From Candidatus Pacearchaeota archaeon (GTDB lineage Archaea; Nanobdellota; Nanobdellia; Pacearchaeales; GW2011-AR1), in assembly GCA_023142835.1 (NCBI GenBank), contig JAGLIS010000055.1, positions 1 to 15,298 on the forward strand: DNA of 15,298 nt. The letters run 5' to 3'. The notes under the pieces are model-generated. The model ran no database searches. It had not been told where the DNA came from and saw nothing but the letters and a program-made list of their open reading frames with translations. Positions 1-6,356 of this stretch are shown piece after piece. A program made the position numbers and the translations under genes. Within the stretch, counting starts at the first letter, position 1. Every line of letters starts with the position of its first letter.

Positions 1-713
1 TTTTTCTCAACTAAATCAGCTTCAGGAAAAACCACATCATTCGCAAACAACATCTCAGAAGTCCCAGAAACATTAAACGCAACAATATCATCCCTCAACA
101 AATCTTTCGCCTTCTCAAAAACTTCCTTTTTATTTTGATTAACTAATACAATAGAATTCCCTGTCAAATCTTCAACCTCCAAAAGCAAATTTTTATTCTT
201 AGTAATCTTTTTATCAAAAACAGCTGCAATAATTGTATGACTCCCTCTATTCATCCCAATCTTTCTAATTGAAGTCAAATTCTCAAAATTCTTACATTCC
301 AAAACACCTTTTAGAGACTCATAACGCGCACGAAAATGTTTAACAAAATCCTTCACCTCAATCTTCTTCTGAGGAAAAGCTGGAGCAGAAATTAATTTCA
401 CATTTCCATTTTCCTCAATAACTTCCTTAATTTCCTCTTTTAAATTAAGATTATCTTTTCGATAATACCCAAGCTCACTAAAAAAAACAGAAATTTCATC
501 ACCTTCCTGTCCAACTCCTAAAAAATTCCCCAACTTATCAAAATTCTTCTCTAATAATCTTTTATTAATAATCCTCTCCTCAATCCTTAAATTTTCGAAG
601 ATTCCTATAACCCTTTTCACACCATCTTCTGTCAAACAACTCATTAAATTCAAAATCTCCTTATCTAAAAGAAATCCCTTTTTCATACAATTATATAAGA
701 TATTATTTACCAT
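1..713 (-). CDS. polB: DNA polymerase D small subunit (DP1), N-terminal part, runs off the left edge
   Basis: This is the 5' end (237 codons) of the PolD small subunit, the exonuclease partner of DP2 in the archaeal replicative polymerase. The residues visible are a helical N-terminal region (about 1-100), then the typical DP1 linker motif KDFVKHFRARYESLK (121-135), then an OB-fold (about 145-230). The OB-fold contains KITKNKNLLLEVEDLTG (169-185) and FANDVVFPEADL (223-234), which match the family pattern TKNGHxxLExED...FANExVFPD. The metallophosphoesterase catalytic domain lies outside the window. The start at 713 is supported by a Shine-Dalgarno-like GAGGT about 7 nt upstream and by a stop codon in frame further upstream. 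It follows cdc6 on the same strand, a neighbourhood known from several archaea. Identity rests on recalled family motifs and is fairly sure. Confidence 0.85.
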   Translation of the reverse strand, partial: MVNNILYNCMKKGFLLDKEILNLMSCLTEDGVKRVIGIFENLRIEERIINKRLLEKNFDKLGNFLGVGQEGDEISVFFSELGYYRKDNLNLKEEIKEVIEENGNVKLISAPAFPQKKIEVKDFVKHFRARYESLKGVLECKNFENLTSIRKIGMNRGSHTIIAAVFDKKITKNKNLLLEVEDLTGNSIVLVNQNKKEVFEKAKDLLRDDIVAFNVSGTSEMLFANDVVFPEADLVEK

Positions 714-941
714 AAAAAAACCTCTGATTGCATGAAAACATGAAACATCTTTGATGTTACTTTACTCATGCAAATTTTTAATATTTCTGATACCATTTTG
801 AAACAAATGAACTTAATTCACCATTTTAAAAATGAAAGCTTACATTCTATACAGAATTGCCTTCAATATCGACCATTATTGGTTCTAACTAAAATAGAAT
901 AAATCCCTTAATATACTTTTATATATTTAAAAATAATATAA
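714..941 (-). promoter_or_regulatory. Leader/promoter region of the PolD small-subunit gene
   Basis: This gap of 228 bp separates cdc6 from the polymerase gene. On the minus strand a TATATAAA box (918-925) lies just after the cdc6 stop and would start a transcript near 895, leaving a leader of about 180 nt. That is unlike the leaderless genes elsewhere in the window. The leader holds a nested inverted repeat (listed separately) directly before the GAGGT ribosome-binding site, and a 29-codon open frame (796-707) whose stop overlaps the polymerase start. Read-through from cdc6 is also possible. I see no other gene here. Confidence 0.35.
729..772 (-). repeat. Nested inverted repeat/hairpin before the polymerase ribosome-binding site
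   Basis: Outer arms TGCATGA (729-735) and TCATGCA (766-772) are exact complements. Inner arms AACATC (744-749) and GATGTT (753-758) enclose a 3-nt loop, and the two pairs are nearly concentric. In the minus-strand RNA this would fold into an interrupted hairpin about 7 nt before the GAGGT site. It could be an operator or an RNA element controlling translation of PolD small subunit; the role is inferred. Confidence 0.5.
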
Positions 942-2156
942 TCAAATACAAAGCGAATCAACAAGAATATCATCTACTTTTTTAAATAAATTTGAAGGGA
1001 TTGATAACTTAATTTCCCTTGTTCGCCCATGTCTTCCTTTAGAAATAACTCTCGCATTAATTAAACCTAACATATCAATCTCAGCTAAAATATCTGAAAT
1101 TCTTCTCTGAGTCAAAATATCTGCCTTTACTTGATCACAAACTTTTTGGTAGTAATTATAAACATCTCCAGTATAAAATCTATCCAATCCACCACTCCTT
1201 GCTTGCTTCGTCAGTTGAATTATAGAGTATAAAACTAATTGAAATTGCTTCGGCTCACTTTCAACAATATCTAAAATCTTATCCCGCTCCATTTTCCTAT
1301 TCGCTAAATCAATATACTTCTCACTTATATTCTTCTCACCCTCACGCTCACTTAATTCCCCTGCAATCCTCAATAAATCTAATGCCCTACGCGCATCACC
1401 ATGCTCTCTAGCCGCATAAGCCGCACATTTCGCGACAACACCATCATCGACAACACCTTCCTTAAATGCACTTTCACAACGATCATTCAAAATATCTTGC
1501 AATTGAATTGCATTATAAGGAGGAAAAACAAACTCCTCTTCACCTAAACTAGATCTAACCCTTGGATCAATATTCTCTAAAAAAGTCACATCATTAGAAA
1601 TTCCTATAAAAGATATTTGAGCTAATTTTAATTCTTGGTTTAATCTCGTTAATGAATAAAGAAAGTTATCACTAATTTTTTTAATTGCCTGATCAATTTC
1701 ATCAAAAATAAAAACAATTAACTGTTTCTTATTATCAATCAACTCAATAAATTTAGACCATATTTGATCTGTTGGAAGACCTGTCGCCGGAACTGAACCT
1801 CCAAATTGCTTAATCAAAGTAGCTAAAATCCTATACTCAGTATCAGCAACTTTCTTCAACTTACAATTCAAATATTGAAATTTAATCTCAACACCAAGTT
1901 CCCCACCCCTCTTTAATAATTCATTTTGAACATATTGCACAGAAAGCGTCTTCCCAGTCCCTGTCTTCCCATAAATAAAAAGATTACTAGGTCGTTCTCC
2001 CCTCAACGTCGACGCAAGAATCAAAGCAATAGATTTAATCTGCTTATCCCTATGAGGTATAGATTCAGGAGTATAACGGACTTGTAAAACATCCTTACTT
2101 CTAAAAAGAGTATTCTCTATAGCCGAATCAAAAATATCACCTAATTCAACACCCAT
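942..2156 (-). CDS. cdc6: Orc1/Cdc6 replication initiator ATPase
   Basis: Archaeal origin-recognition and helicase-loading AAA+ protein. Numbering from the longest frame (M1 at 2168): Walker A GKTGTGKT (67-74), Walker B FDEID (155-159), sensor 1 around SND (191-193), the conserved DPRVRSSL (201-208) just after sensor 1, sensor 2 GDARRAL (257-263), and a C-terminal winged-helix domain (about 305-395) for origin binding. All ATPase motifs are intact and 404-408 residues is normal for the family. I place the start at the internal Met5 (2156). A TTTAAATA box is centred 25.5 nt upstream of it, the spacing of the other leaderless genes here, whereas Met1 (2168) would lie too close to that box. The gene abuts the candidate origin and precedes the PolD subunit on the same strand. 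Confidence 0.95.
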   Translation of the reverse strand: MGVELGDIFDSAIENTLFRSKDVLQVRYTPESIPHRDKQIKSIALILASTLRGERPSNLFIYGKTGTGKTLSVQYVQNELLKRGGELGVEIKFQYLNCKLKKVADTEYRILATLIKQFGGSVPATGLPTDQIWSKFIELIDNKKQLIVFIFDEIDQAIKKISDNFLYSLTRLNQELKLAQISFIGISNDVTFLENIDPRVRSSLGEEEFVFPPYNAIQLQDILNDRCESAFKEGVVDDGVVAKCAAYAAREHGDARRALDLLRIAGELSEREGEKNISEKYIDLANRKMERDKILDIVESEPKQFQLVLYSIIQLTKQARSGGLDRFYTGDVYNYYQKVCDQVKADILTQRRISDILAEIDMLGLINARVISKGRHGRTREIKLSIPSNLFKKVDDILVDSLCI

Positions 2157-2177
2157 ATACTCAATCATCAGTAGAAC

Positions 2178-2185
2178 TATTTAAA
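2178..2185 (-). promoter_or_regulatory. TATA box of cdc6
   Basis: TTTAAATA on the minus strand, centred 25.5 nt before the ATG at 2156. It supports a leaderless transcript beginning at the second in-frame Met. Confidence 0.7.
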
Positions 2186-2310
2186 TCTTCATATACTTGA
2201 AAATATATCAACAACACCCTTATTTCATTTAGAAGTAATTATTATAAAACAACTAAAATTATTATAAAAACTTAAATTCTAACTCGACAAAATAATAAAT
2301 ATACTAAAAA

Positions 2311-2342
2311 CCCTACCCCTTCATTTCGACTCCAAAGGAAAT
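2311..2342 (-). repeat. ORB-like origin element, left copy
   Basis: On the minus strand it reads TTCC-TTT-GGAG followed by TCGAAATGAAGGGGT and a GGG. The dyad, the GAA stretch and the G-tract recall archaeal origin recognition boxes, but the dyad-to-G-tract spacing is longer than in the usual consensus. It shares the core CGAAATSAARGGGT with the right copy in opposite orientation. Confidence 0.55.
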
Positions 2343-2546
2343 ATATTAAAATTATTTTTCAATTTATTATATTTCAAATAAATAAAAAATTACTAAAATT
2401 ACATTAATATATAAATTATAACTTACTATAATTAAAAATATAAGATATAATTTAACATATAATAATATATATAATATATAATATATATATTTATAAATAA
2501 AATTTAAAAATAAAAATCATAAAAACTCTTACAAACTTTTATAAAA

Positions 2547-2576
2547 CTTTCCATACGAAATCAAAGGGTCACCCTA
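2547..2576 (+). repeat. ORB-like origin element, right copy
   Basis: The + strand reads TTTCCATACGAAATCAAAGG then GTCACCC. The core CGAAATCAAAGGGT matches the left copy at 12 of 14 positions. It lacks the GGA half of the dyad but has a GGGTCACCC palindrome at its 3' end (2566-2574). Confidence 0.5.
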
Positions 2577-2725
2577 AATACTAATTTAATACTATTATTT
2601 TCCTTCTTAATATTTTTATTAATAGAATATTGATAAATTAATATAATATATTCTAAAAATAGATAATATAATAATTAAATAAGTATAAAGTGAGTACTAT
2701 ATTTAAATAAAAATTAAAAGAAAGG

Positions 2726-2733
2726 TTTATAAA
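2726..2733 (+). promoter_or_regulatory. TATA box of the PRC-barrel gene
   Basis: TTTATAAA preceded by a purine-rich GAAAGG (BRE-like), centred 25.5 nt before the ATG at 2755. The transcript is probably leaderless. Confidence 0.75.
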
Positions 2734-2754
2734 TAATTCATATCTAATCACATT

Positions 2755-3009
2755 ATGGATAAAAAACCTTTTAAAGCACTTCTAGGAAAACAAATAGTAA
2801 CAAGAGAAGGAAAAAGATTAGGTATTGTTAAAGATATAACATTCGAAGCACGAACAGGAGAATTAATTCATATAATTCTAAAAGATTTAACAACTTATAC
2901 TTCTAATTTATCTTTAGAAAGAACAAAAGACCGAGAAGCACTAATTCCTTATAATGCTGTAATTGCTGTAGGAGATTTTATAGTTATTTCAGAAGAAGAT
3001 TTATTATAA
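2755..3009 (+). CDS. PRC-barrel domain protein
   Basis: This 84-residue protein is a single PRC-barrel. It opens with a LLGKQIVTREGKRLGIVKDI motif (9-28), continues with strand-forming ARTGELIHIILKD, and ends in IPYNAVIAVGDFIVIS (64-79), the usual close of archaeal PRC-barrels. Small PRC-barrel proteins in haloarchaea (CdpB1/CdpB2) bind SepF and act in cell division; other PRC-barrels serve in RNA or photosystem functions. No membrane segment or extra domain is present. It is the first gene to the right of the candidate origin, with its own leaderless promoter. The family is clear, while a division role is only a possibility. Confidence 0.85.
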   Translation: MDKKPFKALLGKQIVTREGKRLGIVKDITFEARTGELIHIILKDLTTYTSNLSLERTKDREALIPYNAVIAVGDFIVISEEDLL

Positions 3010-3028
3010 AAAATCTACTATAAAAAAA

Positions 3029-3036
3029 TTTATAAA
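3029..3036 (+). promoter_or_regulatory. TATA box of the 3058 gene
   Basis: TTTATAAA centred 25.5 nt before the ATG at 3058, only 19 bp past the preceding stop codon. The gene has its own promoter and is probably leaderless. Confidence 0.75.
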
Positions 3037-3057
3037 CCCCTTATCTTAAAAATCTAT

Positions 3058-3459
3058 ATGGAAAACATAAAATTAATAGGTTCAAAATTTACTAAAATAA
3101 ATGCTGAGAGAAAACAGAATTTTACAGGCAAACTTACAATAAATACTAATATCCAAATAAAAGATTTAGAGAAGATAGAAGAAATGAAAGATACATTAAA
3201 AGCATCATATGAATTTGAAATAACATATAATGAATTAGGAAAAATAAATATTGAAGGAAATGTATTTGTTTCAGCAGCATCTAAGATTATTAAAGAATTA
3301 TTAAAATCTTGGGATGATAAAAAATTTGAAACTCCAGAACATGTTCAAATTACAAATTACATAATCCAAAAAGCTTCAATAAAAGCATTCGAACTTGAAG
3401 AAGAATTAGGACTTCCAATCCATATAAGATTACCAACACTTAGCCCTAAAAAAGATTAA
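3058..3459 (+). CDS. Small soluble protein, possible SecB-like fold
   Basis: This 133-residue protein has no signal peptide or membrane segment. After an N-terminal strand region (FTGKLTINTNIQIKDLEKI, 22-40), it has alternating strands (YEFEITYNELGKINIEGNVF, 51-70), a helix with a conserved-looking Trp (LLKSWDD, 81-87), a longer C-terminal helix (ITNYIIQKASIKAFELEEELG, about 99-119) and an ending GLPIHIRLPTL (119-129). Strand-strand-helix order and the closing leucine/proline motif remind me of archaeal SecB-like proteins, which act as chaperones in some toxin-antitoxin systems. The resemblance is from memory and weak, and no toxin gene lies beside it. It may equally be a conserved DPANN protein of unknown role. 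Confidence 0.7.
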   Translation: MENIKLIGSKFTKINAERKQNFTGKLTINTNIQIKDLEKIEEMKDTLKASYEFEITYNELGKINIEGNVFVSAASKIIKELLKSWDDKKFETPEHVQITNYIIQKASIKAFELEEELGLPIHIRLPTLSPKKD

Positions 3460-3535
3460 ATTTCTTAATATTTCAATTAATTCTCAAATAATTAAAATAT
3501 ATCTCAAATAATAATTTAATAATATAAACAATATA

Positions 3536-3543
3536 TATTTAAA
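3536..3543 (+). promoter_or_regulatory. TATA box of the 3565 gene
   Basis: TATTTAAA centred 25.5 nt before the ATG at 3565. Confidence 0.7.
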
Positions 3544-3564
3544 ACATAATATCTTAAATAAATT

Positions 3565-3834
3565 ATGCCTTTAATTTCCAAACAAAAAAAAGAAAAAATT
3601 TCCGAACAAATATTATATTATTTATATTCTATATTCCCAAATCAAATATTTACATCAGAAATTGCAAAAGAACTTGCACGAGATGAAGAATTTATTAAAT
3701 TATTACTAAAAAACTTAGAAAAAAAGAATTTAGTCATAAAAATTGATAAAAATCCTCAAGGATTAAAATATTCTAAGAGATTAAGATGGAGAATTTCGAA
3801 CAAAGCACATGATATATATGAAAAACATCAGTAA
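3565..3834 (+). CDS. Small winged-helix DNA-binding protein
   Basis: An 89-residue protein of one winged-helix domain. Helix 1 is KEKISEQILYYLYSIFP (9-25). A helix-turn-helix follows in FTSEIAKELARDEEFIKLLL (29-48), with the recognition helix near EEFIKLLLKNLEKK. A basic wing, IDKNPQGLKYSKRLRWRIS (60-78), completes the fold. There is no ligand or dimerisation domain. Proteins of this shape, with the RLRWRLS-type end, recur in DPANN archaea as uncharacterised regulators; this is recalled and not searched. It lies third in the rightward row beside the origin, with its own promoter. Its targets cannot be read from the sequence. Confidence 0.8.
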   Translation: MPLISKQKKEKISEQILYYLYSIFPNQIFTSEIAKELARDEEFIKLLLKNLEKKNLVIKIDKNPQGLKYSKRLRWRISNKAHDIYEKHQ

Positions 3835-3890
3835 ATAACAATTTATTCTCCAAAACAAACATTTAACCTATATTTCCAAAAATAACTAAT

Positions 3891-3898
3891 ATTATAAA
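3891..3898 (+). promoter_or_regulatory. TATA box of the 3920 gene
   Basis: ATTATAAA centred 25.5 nt before the ATG at 3920. Confidence 0.7.
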
Positions 3899-3919
3899 CT
3901 AAAATACTTTATTTTTATC

Positions 3920-4567
3920 ATGGATCCAATAAAAGAGGCATTTTCTAAAATAAAAGAAGATATGATATCTATAAAAGAAGAGCTTTCATTCCTTAAAAAT
4001 CAAGTAAAAGATATAATTATATCTCAGACAAATAACCCCTCACAAACACACACACCAACACACCAACACACACATAATCCTTCTTTTAACTCTAATTTTA
4101 CACACAAAATAGAAAGTTCCATAGGAAATGAAGGGGTTCCAACACACACACCAACACACCAACACACCAACAAACAAACACAAAATTACCTCGAAAATGT
4201 TTCTAATGAACCTCTAAAAGACCCCATATCAGAGTTTAAACATGCTAACGAAATTCTAACTTCACTAGATAATGTGAAAAATGGAATAAGAACTAAATTC
4301 AAAAATCTAACCCCTCAAGAAATGATGGTTTTTAGCGTATTATACTCCTTAGAAGGACAAAAAATAGGTGAGATAACCCATAAAACCATTGCAATACAAC
4401 TTAACCTTAGCGAGTCCTCTATAAGAGATTATATTAATAAATTAATCAAAAAAGGCATTCCTATAAAGAAAATAAGACAAAATAACAAAACTATATTGTT
4501 AAAAATCTCTCAAGATCTAAAAAATGTAGCTACTTTAGATACAATCATTCACTTAAGAGAATTGTAA
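3920..4567 (+). CDS. Coiled-coil/winged-helix protein with Thr/His repeat linker
   Basis: This 215-residue protein has an N-terminal coiled coil (about 5-35), a low-complexity linker with two copies of THTPTHQHT (43-51 and 75-83), and a C-terminal winged helix (about 128-200). The winged helix starts at LTPQEMMVFSVLYSL and has its recognition helix in LSESSIRDYINKLIKKG (163-179). It shares its plan with the convergent gene 4827-5426: coiled coil, short-period Thr-rich linker, winged helix opening LTxxExxV. The two repeat copies are identical for 26 nt (4046-4071 and 4142-4167) and made only of A and C, so they may be spread by DNA slippage or kept for a DNA-level role. It is probably a regulator or a nucleoid/replication protein. 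No exact family is recognised. Confidence 0.75.
   Translation: MDPIKEAFSKIKEDMISIKEELSFLKNQVKDIIISQTNNPSQTHTPTHQHTHNPSFNSNFTHKIESSIGNEGVPTHTPTHQHTNKQTQNYLENVSNEPLKDPISEFKHANEILTSLDNVKNGIRTKFKNLTPQEMMVFSVLYSLEGQKIGEITHKTIAIQLNLSESSIRDYINKLIKKGIPIKKIRQNNKTILLKISQDLKNVATLDTIIHLREL
4046..4183 (+). repeat. A/C-only tandem repeats inside the 3920 gene
   Basis: Two tracts (4046-4074 and 4142-4183) of ACAC and CCAACACA units, in frame with 32 codons between copies. They encode THTPTHQHT twice. The second tract carries extra CCAACA/CAAACA units. They resemble the CCAAACA repeats at 5471-5703, though only loosely. Confidence 0.7.
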
Positions 4568-4826
4568 TTTTCATCAATTTAATAATAATTAATAGTTATT
4601 CGTTTAACCGAATAAATACTTAGAGTTCTCACTCATATTATTCTATACTTATAACCCTAAATCTCACTTATTTAGGTGTGTTATTTATCTAACGATTTAA
4701 TCTAACTCTCACACTTATACAAAACTGATAATTCTCCCTTTACTCTCACTTTTCCATAAAATTTACTCATTTTTTTTACCAAATTTTACTAATTTAACTC
4801 TCACTTTTCCAATTTTCTTCAAAAAT
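4568..4826. other. Intergenic region between convergent genes: left boundary of the accessory segment
   Basis: No gene is visible. The region starts with a near-palindrome (4592-4619) and then holds CTCACT-type repeats at 4628, 4663, 4708 (CTCACA), 4745 and 4800, with a weaker CTCATT at 4766. Spacing ranges from 21 to 55 bp. The longest common form is ACTCTCACTTTTCC (4742-4755, 4797-4810). Inverted relatives occur at 7321-7425. A T8 run at 4770-4777 could stop transcription from the 3920 gene. Confidence 0.6.
4592..4619 (+). repeat. Dif-like near-palindrome, left site (11-6-11)
   Basis: Arm ATAGTTATTCG (4592-4602), centre TTTAAC (4603-4608), arm CGAATAAATAC (4609-4619). Over 4593-4618 it is a palindrome with two mismatched pairs. 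Sixteen bases (4600-4615) recur exactly as the reverse complement at 7522-7537. The length and 11-6-11 layout are those of Xer recombination sites. Confidence 0.55.
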
Positions 4827-5426
4827 TTAAGATTTTTGTCTTTTTACCTTCACTTTTATATTTTTTATCACCATTGTACGAATTTCTTCAGGAATATGCA
4901 GTCTTTTTTTACCATTTATTTCTCTAGTTTCCTTAACTAAACCTTCATTTTTTTGTTTTATTGCATTTATTTGACCCCTAATAGTGCTTTTATCCTTACC
5001 TAATAATGCAGCTAAATCTTCATAACTGAGCTTCATATCAGAATTTAATAAAGCCCATACAATAGCCCTTTCCATTACAGTAAGATTATCTAAAATATCT
5101 GTTTGGACAGCCGTTTGGACAACTGTTTGGACAATCTCATGCGTTGGTTGTTTTACCACTCCTGTTTGTAGTTGTTTGGACAACCCCTTAGATATTTGCG
5201 GACCAAAGAATGAAACAAAATCTTTTAGCTCCATAAGGTCTTCATGGATTGTTAAAAGTTGATCTTTAATAATAGAAATATCATTCTCATGAGATTCATG
5301 TTTATCGTCGAGATGTTTAATCCATTCACCAACTTTATTAAAATCTTTTTTTACATGATCAAACGAATCATGTACTTCAACTTTTAATTTATCAACCCTC
5401 TTTTTATGTCCAAATAAATCCCACAT
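4827..5426 (-). CDS. Coiled-coil/winged-helix protein with Val-Gln-Thr repeat linker
   Basis: This 199-residue protein has an N-terminal coiled coil (about 10-70), a linker with QLQT (85-88) and VQTVVQTAVQT (99-109), and a winged helix (about 114-182). The winged helix opens LTVMERAIVWALL, has the recognition segment LGKDKSTIRGQINAIKQ (142-158), and a wing around ETREINGKKRLHIP. Its plan matches the convergent 3920 gene. The linker codons are copies of the DNA motif TTGTCCAAACA, which also fills the gene's own upstream region, so autoregulation through these sites is a reasonable guess. A TATAAATA box (5449-5456) sits 26.5 nt before the ATG, making it leaderless. The basic C-terminal tail (KVKVKRQKS) fits DNA binding. 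No named family is recognised. Confidence 0.75.
   Translation of the reverse strand: MWDLFGHKKRVDKLKVEVHDSFDHVKKDFNKVGEWIKHLDDKHESHENDISIIKDQLLTIHEDLMELKDFVSFFGPQISKGLSKQLQTGVVKQPTHEIVQTVVQTAVQTDILDNLTVMERAIVWALLNSDMKLSYEDLAALLGKDKSTIRGQINAIKQKNEGLVKETREINGKKRLHIPEEIRTMVIKNIKVKVKRQKS
5100..5184 (-). repeat. CCAAACA repeats embedded in coding sequence
   Basis: Read on the minus strand there are four copies of GTCCAAAC(A/G). Three (5100-5133) are in the frame that gives Val-Gln-Thr. One (5171-5184, GTTGTCCAAACAAC) is in another frame and gives Leu-Ser-Lys-Gln. GCTGTCCAAACA (5111-5100) is identical to 5631-5642 and 5692-5703 in opposite orientation. Confidence 0.8.
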
Positions 5427-5448
5427 CTTAATAAATTTTAAACAACTT

Positions 5449-5456
5449 TATTTATA
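5449..5456 (-). promoter_or_regulatory. TATA box of the 4827-5426 gene
   Basis: TATAAATA on the minus strand, centred 26.5 nt before the ATG at 5426. A GTCCAAACACC repeat begins about 14 bp upstream (5470-5480), a position suited to an operator. Confidence 0.65.
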
Positions 5457-5469
5457 AATGTTTCGTGCC

Positions 5470-5703
5470 GTCCAAACACCAAACACCCAAAATCCTTAAT
5501 TTAAACACTAAATCATAAAATTTTCCATTTAAAACACTAAAATAGATTCTCTGTCCAATTCATAAACACCTACTTTTATCGTCGATAACCCATCCAAACA
5601 CCCAAACACTTCAAACTAATTATCCAAACAGCTGTCCAAACACTCAAAATCCTCAACTTAAACATAAACAACCCAAGTCCAAACCCAAACAGCTGTCCAA
5701 ACA
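5470..5703 (+). repeat. CCAAACA repeat cluster between divergent genes
   Basis: TCCAAACA occurs at 5471, 5593, 5623, 5635 and 5696, with CCAAACAC or CCAAAC variants at 5480, 5603, 5679 and 5685. A 19-bp unit, CCAAACAGCTGTCCAAACA with a central CAGCTG, occurs twice (5624-5642 and 5685-5703). The cluster fills the 341-bp gap between the leftward winged-helix gene and the rightward membrane-protein pair and lies close to both promoters. An operator array or a replication/partition iteron set are both possible. Confidence 0.75.
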
Positions 5704-5738
5704 ACCTTAAAAATATCTCAAAATATCTAGCCAAAACA

Positions 5739-5746
5739 ATTATAAA
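5739..5746 (+). promoter_or_regulatory. TATA box of the 5768 gene
   Basis: ATTATAAA centred 25.5 nt before the ATG at 5768. The nearest CCAAACA repeat ends 36 bp upstream. Confidence 0.65.
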
Positions 5747-5767
5747 CTTTGAAAACTTCATCAAAAT

Positions 5768-6067
5768 ATGCAATTCAAAAAACAAATAACTAACTCTTTA
5801 CTCTTCTCTTTTGCAACCCTAATCACATCAATTATAATTCCAATTATTCCCTGCCGGATTGCTCCAGGACTTCCAAAACCAATTTACAAATGGGCACTTT
5901 GCAGTCTAGATCCTGACAAAGTTGTAAGCATAAATTCTATACAAGAATTCTTTGGATATACCACCTCATTAACCGAATCATATTTCATAACAATTCTAAT
6001 TGCATTCACAGTTGCAATGATATTTTTTCAGCTCACAACAAAAAAACAAAAAAACAAAGAAAAATGA
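5768..6067 (+). CDS. Small membrane protein, two predicted helices
   Basis: This 99-residue protein has hydrophobic segments at about 10-28 (ending IIIPIIPC) and 72-89 (SYFITILIAFTVAMIFFQ). The segments are joined by a 43-residue loop with two Cys (29 and 45) and a GLPKPIYKW motif. The C terminus is short and strongly basic (TKKQKNKEK). Cysteines and the loop could lie outside and the basic ends inside, the positive-inside arrangement. Its stop overlaps the next gene's start at ATGA, so the two are surely co-translated. I recognise no family. The promoter faces the CCAAACA repeat cluster, so control by the divergent winged-helix protein is plausible. Confidence 0.75.
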   Translation: MQFKKQITNSLLFSFATLITSIIIPIIPCRIAPGLPKPIYKWALCSLDPDKVVSINSIQEFFGYTTSLTESYFITILIAFTVAMIFFQLTTKKQKNKEK

Positions 6068-6255
6068 AAGATAATATTATCCTCGGAATTTTAATAGGGA
6101 TTGTAAGTTTAATAGTAGCATTAGTTGTTGGCTCGGGGATGATTTCAAAAACTTTAACAGTTCCAGGAATCCCCGAATTTGTTATATTTATCGCAGGATG
6201 GGTAGTCATAATAGTTGCAATAATCGGAACAATCCTTACAGTTTTCACAAAATAA
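6064..6255 (+). CDS. Small hydrophobic membrane protein, two helices
   Basis: This 63-residue protein is almost entirely membrane-spanning. Helix 1 is IILGILIGIVSLIVALVVGSG (5-25), then comes a short loop MISKTLTVPGIP, then helix 2 is FVIFIAGWVVIIVAIIGTIL (39-58). It starts inside the stop of the preceding gene (ATGA overlap), which argues for a two-gene operon and perhaps a two-subunit membrane complex. Glycine-rich helix 1 suits tight helix packing. No family is recognised; holin-like or small transporter roles cannot be separated on this evidence. Confidence 0.75.
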   Translation: MKDNIILGILIGIVSLIVALVVGSGMISKTLTVPGIPEFVIFIAGWVVIIVAIIGTILTVFTK

Positions 6256-6356
6256 ATTTACAACCTTAAAATATTTATCCAAATTTTTCAACCACTTTTA
6301 TAAAATTTTCAACTACCTAAAATAACCAAAATATCTAACACCAATTATAAAATATC

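Larger units (their letters stand above)
2169..2754. other. Candidate replication origin (oriC), AT-rich intergenic region
   Basis: The 586-bp gap between cdc6 and the PRC-barrel gene holds no credible open frame. Two inverted G-tract elements (2311-2342 and 2547-2576) bound a segment of about 200 bp made almost only of A and T with hardly a G, as expected of a duplex-unwinding element. A weaker third relative may lie at 2216-2235. Archaeal origins usually sit next to cdc6 and carry inverted ORB elements around an AT-rich stretch, so placement and layout agree. The elements resemble ORBs only in part, so the call is an inference. Confidence 0.65.

Noticed and set aside
2343..2546. Promoter-rich or coding interpretation of the A/T tract
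   Set aside because: TATA-like words are unavoidable at this composition and none has a start codon at the local 25-26 nt spacing. All frames are short.
5470..5703. CRISPR array
   Set aside because: Repeat units are short (8-19 bp), irregularly spaced and also occur in coding sequence. There are no uniform spacers and no cas genes nearby.
5576..5785. 69-codon open frame on the minus strand
   Set aside because: It runs through the CCAAACA repeats and overlaps the promoter and start of the 5768 gene. Its hydrophobic look comes from reading the A/C-rich strand in reverse.
6033..6248. Minus-strand frame of 71 codons
   Set aside because: It is antisense to the 6064 membrane-protein gene, which has an ATGA-coupled start. 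No promoter was seen for the antisense frame.
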